Source: Euperipatoides rowelli
Taxonomy: Eukaryota > Onychophora > Udeonychophora > Euonychophora > Peripatopsidae
Direction: 5' to 3' (one strand)
Length of the DNA: 10,005 bases
Assembly (NCBI GenBank): GCA_003024985.2
Contig: PXIH01S0007051.1
Below are positions 6,851-10,005 of the stretch, one piece after another (positions within the stretch are counted from its first letter, which is position 1; every line of letters begins with the position of its first letter). The notes under the pieces are model-generated. The model searched no databases and was not told the origin of the DNA. It saw only the letters and a list, made by a program, of their open reading frames with translations. The position numbers and the translations under genes were made by a program.

Positions 6851-6950
6851 TGTTATAATGCTAATGAGGTGTTGGTGCAACATTTTGGAGGTGGTATGTG
6901 TATCTATTAATGTGTTGTGTTTGACTAATTCAACAATGAAAAACATTAAA
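6851..6950 (-). repeat. Truncated 5' LTR (U5-side 100 bp)
   Basis: It aligns without gaps to 5150-5249 (offset 1701) with two substitutions seen (5157/6858 and 5187/6888), about 98% identity. Identity starts exactly at TGTTATA and ends after AACATTAAA. The remaining about 570 bp of the LTR, including the promoter cluster and U3, are absent. Its end corresponds to 5249, about 36 bases inside the putative start site. Confidence 0.93.
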
Positions 6951-7175
6951 CTTAGCCTTTCTAGGCCTAAGTGAGTAGCCGTTAAGTCGACTATCATCAT
7001 TGGTGTGATAAAAGGAACCTGGGAACGGCGCTTCTATCATAGCAATCATTAAAAAAACATTTGGATCGCGACATTGTTCCTAAATCGGCTCTTTGTTATT
7101 GTGGTATATACAAGGGGGAATAACTTTACGCTTAGGAGCTGACGGTGTTACCCTCTCCTTTTTTCTAGTCGAGGA
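6951..7175. other. Flank of the gypsy element; no gene recognised
   Basis: There is no convincing open frame on either strand. A weak hairpin (GATAAAAG at 7007-7014 with CTTCTATC at 7031-7038) surrounds a GC-richer patch. By position it could be the displaced 5' part of the non-LTR element or host DNA; nothing seen decides this. Confidence 0.4.
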
Positions 7176-7400
7176 TTACATTTAACAGAAGAGCCTGAAA
7201 AAAGAGTTCCTTAGACATTTGTGATATCACAGATGACAAACTAGAGATGTACTGACCTTTAGTAAAAAGTTACATTTAACAGCAGTCACAGAAACAAGAA
7301 CTCTGAATATTTGTGAATCACATGACAAACAAGAGACACCTGAGTTAGAGATTAGATTTAGCAGAAGAACCAGAAACAGAAGCCTCTGAACATGTTTCAA
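7176..7400 (+). repeat. Degenerate tandem repeat, three units of about 82-94 bp
   Basis: Units start at 7176, 7270 and 7352 with TTACATTTAACAG, TTACATTTAACAG and TTAGATTTAGCAG. They share later blocks (CAGAAACAAGAACTCTGAA against CAGAAACAGAAGCCTCTGAA; TTTGTGA, then CACA and GATGACAAAC against CATGACAAAC). One + frame of unit 2 reads LHLTAVTETRTLN and then ESHDKQETPELE. Unit 3, in a shifted frame, reads LDLAEEPETEASEH, similar to unit 1 (LHLTEEPEKRVP). A decayed repetitive coding exon is therefore possible, but a non-coding minisatellite is equally likely. Confidence 0.55.
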
Positions 7401-7531
7401 TATTTTATAATAAAAAAATTTAAAATTGTAACTAAAATGTGCTTATTTGCTTATGAATTAATCTTTTAATAAGCTTTTTTAATAAAATATATTTTTGCTA
7501 GGCTGGGGTGTTCCTTATTGGTATCCAACTC

Positions 7532-7636
7532 TATAAATAGTAAAATCTGTTCAAAATAGACTGAATAAATTGAAGGTCAGTTCAAATATTTACTTTCAGA
7601 AATTTGGGTAGTAATTTGTCTAGTCTCTTTAATAAA
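7532..7636 (+). promoter_or_regulatory. TATA-like box and AATAAA signal, possibly an old LTR scrap
   Basis: CTATAAATAG (TATAAATA at 7532-7539) is followed by TCAGTTC at about 7577 and by AATAAA at 7631-7636. A TATA box, start region and polyadenylation signal within 100 bases is the arrangement of an LTR. The TATA-to-initiator distance (about 45) is longer than usual, no terminal repeat partner was found, and such strings are frequent in AT-rich DNA. Confidence 0.2.
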
Positions 7637-7639
7637 CCT

Positions 7640-9182
7640 TTTATTTCATCCACTTGCATTCGGTGAGATCGACTGTATGATGTGGAGGCAGTTCTATATT
7701 AGATGCTTTAGTGACCAAAAGATTGAGTCAATTGTTGATCAAGGACCATAGGCTATTTTTTCTCGCAAGCTTTCTCTATATCCTGTAAATGAATCGTGTG
7801 AAAATCAGCAGTCTCAAAGCTAGTACATTTCACAATTGTTTTGTATAATTGTTTTATAAAGTTTAACAATTTTTTTTGTAAAATACTATAAAGTTTTAAA
7901 TCCTCATGGGATTATCACATTTTCCTTTTTCCCTAAAATGCTTCATTTTTTAGCTAAAAGCTAATTAGTCTCAATTATTTTTTCTTTCAATAGTTTGGAT
8001 TTTTTTGCTACAAATTGTTTAATTTTTATATAAAAACACTATAATAGAAAATTCTTATTAAAAACTGCTAAATTTCCAATTTTTATTTGCTAAAAAACAC
8101 CAACCCTAATTGATTAGAAATAAAGTTGATGATTAAAAAAAAAGAGGGCACTACCATTATAAAAGGTAAAATAAACCAAATTTACATATCCTCAGAAATT
8201 AATGTCATAGTGACACAAGCATCCACTAAAATAGTAAATGCATAAAATATGGAACATTAATATGATCAGCATAAATGGCAAATAAAAGCAGGAAAACAAA
8301 ACAAAAAAATATTTAGAGCTATTAAAGATTTAAAAACAAGAAAACATTATAGGAATAGTGTATTTAAAAAAAAAGGAACAAAAACAGAACTACAATTATA
8401 AAAATTTAAACATTCAGAATATCATTAGTGAACAATTAAATTAAAACATAAAATATTTATATCTAAACATTGAAAAGTCTAGAGACAAACAGGCTAGAGA
8501 TGAGAAATAATGCTGAAAAGATGGATGCTGAGAGCATCAGATAAACGGTGAGAAAAAATAGGTGCCCGAGAGTCAATTCAAAGTAGTGCTGATAGATTGA
8601 GAGAGAGTGCAAGAGACAAAGAGGGATATAATGACAAAGGATTAAGGCTAATGATAACACATAACATCTACAAAAAATTGCATGTTTTACAATATGTTTA
8701 TTCTAAACATTTAAAGAAATAATGAAAACACTGCTTTATGTACAGTATGTGTCCAAATTTTCTTTAGCACAAATCTGAAAACAAAAATAGCCATAGGAAG
8801 GAAAAAGGTGGGGAGTGAAAAGCAGGAAATGCTCAGATAGAAGGAATTTAAAATGACTCAATTGAAACTATTTATGCCAAAACATTGTTTTAGTCTGATT
8901 TTTTTAAAACCGTATTCTCAACGAACTGATTTTTTTTTTGGCGGACATTTTTTTTTTTAACACTAAGTGAACTAAAATTTAATCCTTGTATAAAATTATG
9001 GAATGAAAGGATTTTTTGTGCTGTAAAAAGAACATACAGTATGTTCTATTGGAGGATGACACAATCAAACAGCTGAACATTTTTTTTAAAAAAATACCGT
9101 CCAGTTTTGTAACAAGCCATCTTCCAAGACACTTTGAAAAAAAAAAATATCGTTATATATCAATTAAATCATTTATCCTCAC
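7640..9182. other. AT-rich non-coding stretch
   Basis: No supported gene was found. It contains many T and A runs. A purine-rich tract on the + strand (8465-8640) makes a hydrophobic minus-strand frame by composition alone. Small inverted repeats occur, such as TTAGCT/AGCTAA at 7950-7964 and GAACATAC/GTATGTTC at about 9030-9047. A GC-richer patch at 7655-7755 has no recognised content. If the candidate exons to the right are real, the lower part could be intron or 3' region of that gene; a weak acceptor (TTTTTACAG) near 9020 opens only a 13-codon frame. Confidence 0.6.
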
Positions 9183-9252
9183 ATAGTTTAGGTAAACTCT
9201 TAAGGAACGACTACTAATCCTTTCAGAAGGAGATGCATTTACAAAGATATTG
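9183..9252 (-). CDS. Candidate internal exon of an unidentified minus-strand gene (downstream)
   Basis: On the minus strand a pyrimidine-rich acceptor (TTTGCTGTCTTTCTTAG) precedes this 70-base segment, and GTGAGG follows as donor. After one base completing the previous codon, 23 open codons read through ASPSERISSRSLRVYLNY, a balanced composition unlike the K/N/I-rich noise around it. Its phase (needs two bases from the previous exon) fits the exon at 9426-9503 if that one ends at AAG|GTAGGC. The intron between would be 173 bases. I do not recognise the protein. A short open frame like this is not rare by chance; support comes from splice signals, phase agreement and composition together. A competing + strand frame covers 9196-9318. 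Confidence 0.3.
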
Positions 9253-9425
9253 CTAAGAAAGACAGCAAATGAATGGCCAAAGGAAATAAATTATGCTCAG
9301 CCATTCAACATTAAGTTATGAAAGTCTATTCGATAATAAATTTAGGAAAAAGTCCAAAGTGCATGAAGTTGGTTAGTAATGGATGCAAACGTTTAATTTT
9401 AGTCCAACATTAACGGATGGCCTAC

Positions 9426-9503
9426 CTTACAAAAGTCTTCAATTTCTGGGCATGAGCTTTGAACATTACAGCAGCTTTAAAGCGATCCCATAAAGAAATC
9501 TCT
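9426..9503 (-). CDS. Candidate internal exon of an unidentified minus-strand gene (upstream)
   Basis: On the minus strand the acceptor TTTTATTCTTCACAG leads into a 78-base segment, and AAG|GTAGGC serves as donor. An alternative donor five bases earlier (TTT|GTAAGG) would give 73 bases but would not match the phase of the next exon. The open frame includes WDRFKAAVMFKAHAQKLK, an amphipathic, basic, helix-like stretch with Trp, Met and His, not typical of translated AT-rich spacer. No further upstream exon is evident up to 10005, so the gene would continue outside the window. No family is recognised and none is claimed. Confidence 0.33.
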
Positions 9504-10005
9504 CTGTGAAGAATAAAACATTATGATAAAACAAACAAACAGCAACGAACCCTTCCGTACCAGCCAGAAAACAGGGATAATGGTTTCATTTCGTAATTTA
9601 GAATAAGCCTGCAAATATTTATTCAACATGTAATCTTGTTTTCTTATTCATGGTGATGGTATATACATGAACTTGTCTAACATTGACTAGTAAGAATATA
9701 AAATTTCAGAATGAGATTTAATTACTTATATTGTGCATTTAGATCGAAGATAGTTAAATACAACAAAATAGACATAGTTCAGCTTTGTATAATTTAATTA
9801 ATGGCAAATAGCATTCCATGTTAAGGAGATAATGTACTGTATATCTAAAAAAATGTTTTTAATTTAACCTATGAGCGGTCGCGCGGTCGTAAATCTTGCG
9901 ACAAATTCAATTTTTTATAAAATGTGTATGTGTATGGACTTGTATGTTTATCTCTGCCTTCTATTCCAAAAACTAACTCCCCACTACAATATTGGTAGGT
10001 TTTTA
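9504..10005. other. AT-rich non-coding stretch with a small CpG-rich patch
   Basis: No gene is seen. If the candidate exons are real, this is an upstream intron on the minus strand. A compact CpG-rich patch (GAGCGGTCGCGCGGTCGTAA, 9872-9891, then TTGCGAC) stands out; it contains GCGGTCG twice in tandem and may be an unmethylated regulatory site or chance. Confidence 0.45.

Larger units (their letters stand above)
5150..6950 (-). mobile_element. Rearranged, internally deleted Ty3/gypsy LTR retrotransposon
   Basis: On the minus strand from high to low coordinate: a 5' LTR stub (6950-6851), a tRNA-Ser-type primer-binding site (6849-6832), an inverted pol scrap, a duplicated tail piece, the end of pol (6545-5832), a polypurine tract (5833-5821) and a full-length-looking 3' LTR (5819-5150). 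Gag, protease, reverse transcriptase and most of integrase are absent, so it could only have moved with help from a complete relative. The PBS type and pol style suggest a Mag-like branch, but this is inference. CTAGG lies directly left of the LTR (5145-5149) and again at 6961-6965, 10 bases past the truncated right end. A CTAGG target duplication is therefore possible but weak. Confidence 0.85.

Noticed and set aside
6713-7000. Overlapping + and minus frames (6672-6974 and 7000-6713) across the gypsy 5' end
   Set aside because: They cross the junction of the inverted pol scrap, the primer-binding site, the LTR stub and flanking DNA, and have no motif; they are shadows.
8463-8660. A 65-codon hydrophobic minus-strand frame resembling a small membrane protein
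   Set aside because: The + strand here is purine-rich (GAGA/AAAG), which forces L, F and S codons on the other strand. No start context, splice signals or family match support it.
9196-9321. A + strand frame of 41 codons (GDAFTKILLRKTANEW region) after an acceptor-like CTTTCAG
   Set aside because: It overlaps the minus-strand candidate exon, has no partner exon in matching phase, and an open run this long is expected somewhere in this much AT-rich DNA. It remains a possible alternative.

Overview
The window is AT-rich eukaryotic DNA, most probably from an invertebrate animal. It is dominated by decayed retrotransposons and has no bacterial gene layout, ribosome binding sites or operons. The species cannot be named from the sequence. 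A metazoan source is suggested by three things: a CR1/Jockey-type non-LTR element, a Ty3/gypsy element whose primer-binding site fits tRNA-Ser, and animal-type core promoter motifs (TCTCGCGAGA, a TCAGT initiator, AAGATGGCC) in the LTR. Two undetermined bases (2073 and 3345) lie in the non-LTR element.

Layout. Positions 3-341 (+) hold the 3' part of an unrecognised reading frame with one in-frame stop. An A-rich low-complexity stretch follows (about 284-520). From about 520 to 5149, on the minus strand, lies a nearly full-length but dead non-LTR retrotransposon. It has ORF1-like remnants (5114-3826) and an ORF2 (3495-629) with apurinic-type endonuclease, reverse transcriptase and the usual C-terminal segment. 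ORF2 is broken by several frameshifts and has YADN where YADD is expected. A spacer-free, mismatch-free 70-bp palindrome (4620-4689) sits in the ORF1 region.

Positions 5150-6950 are a second, rearranged element: a minus-strand Ty3/gypsy retrotransposon. Its 3' LTR (5150-5819) begins with TG and ends with CA, and a polypurine tract (5821-5833) abuts it. The end of pol (integrase C-terminus plus a repetitive hydrophilic tail) occupies 5832-6545. Next come a direct duplication of part of that tail (6577-6715), an inverted scrap of the RNase H-integrase linker (6719-6832, +), a tRNA-Ser-type primer-binding site (6832-6849) and a 100-bp stub of the 5' LTR (6851-6950). Nearly all of gag-pol is missing.

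Positions 6951-10005 are mostly AT-rich non-coding DNA. They contain a degenerate tandem repeat (7176-7400), a weak LTR- or promoter-like patch (7532-7636) and two small, phase-compatible candidate exons of an unidentified minus-strand host gene (9426-9503 and 9183-9252). No convincing intact gene is present, so this reads as repeat-filled intergenic or intronic DNA. The features most worth a second look are the palindrome, the chimeric gypsy derivative with its promoter, and the candidate exons.
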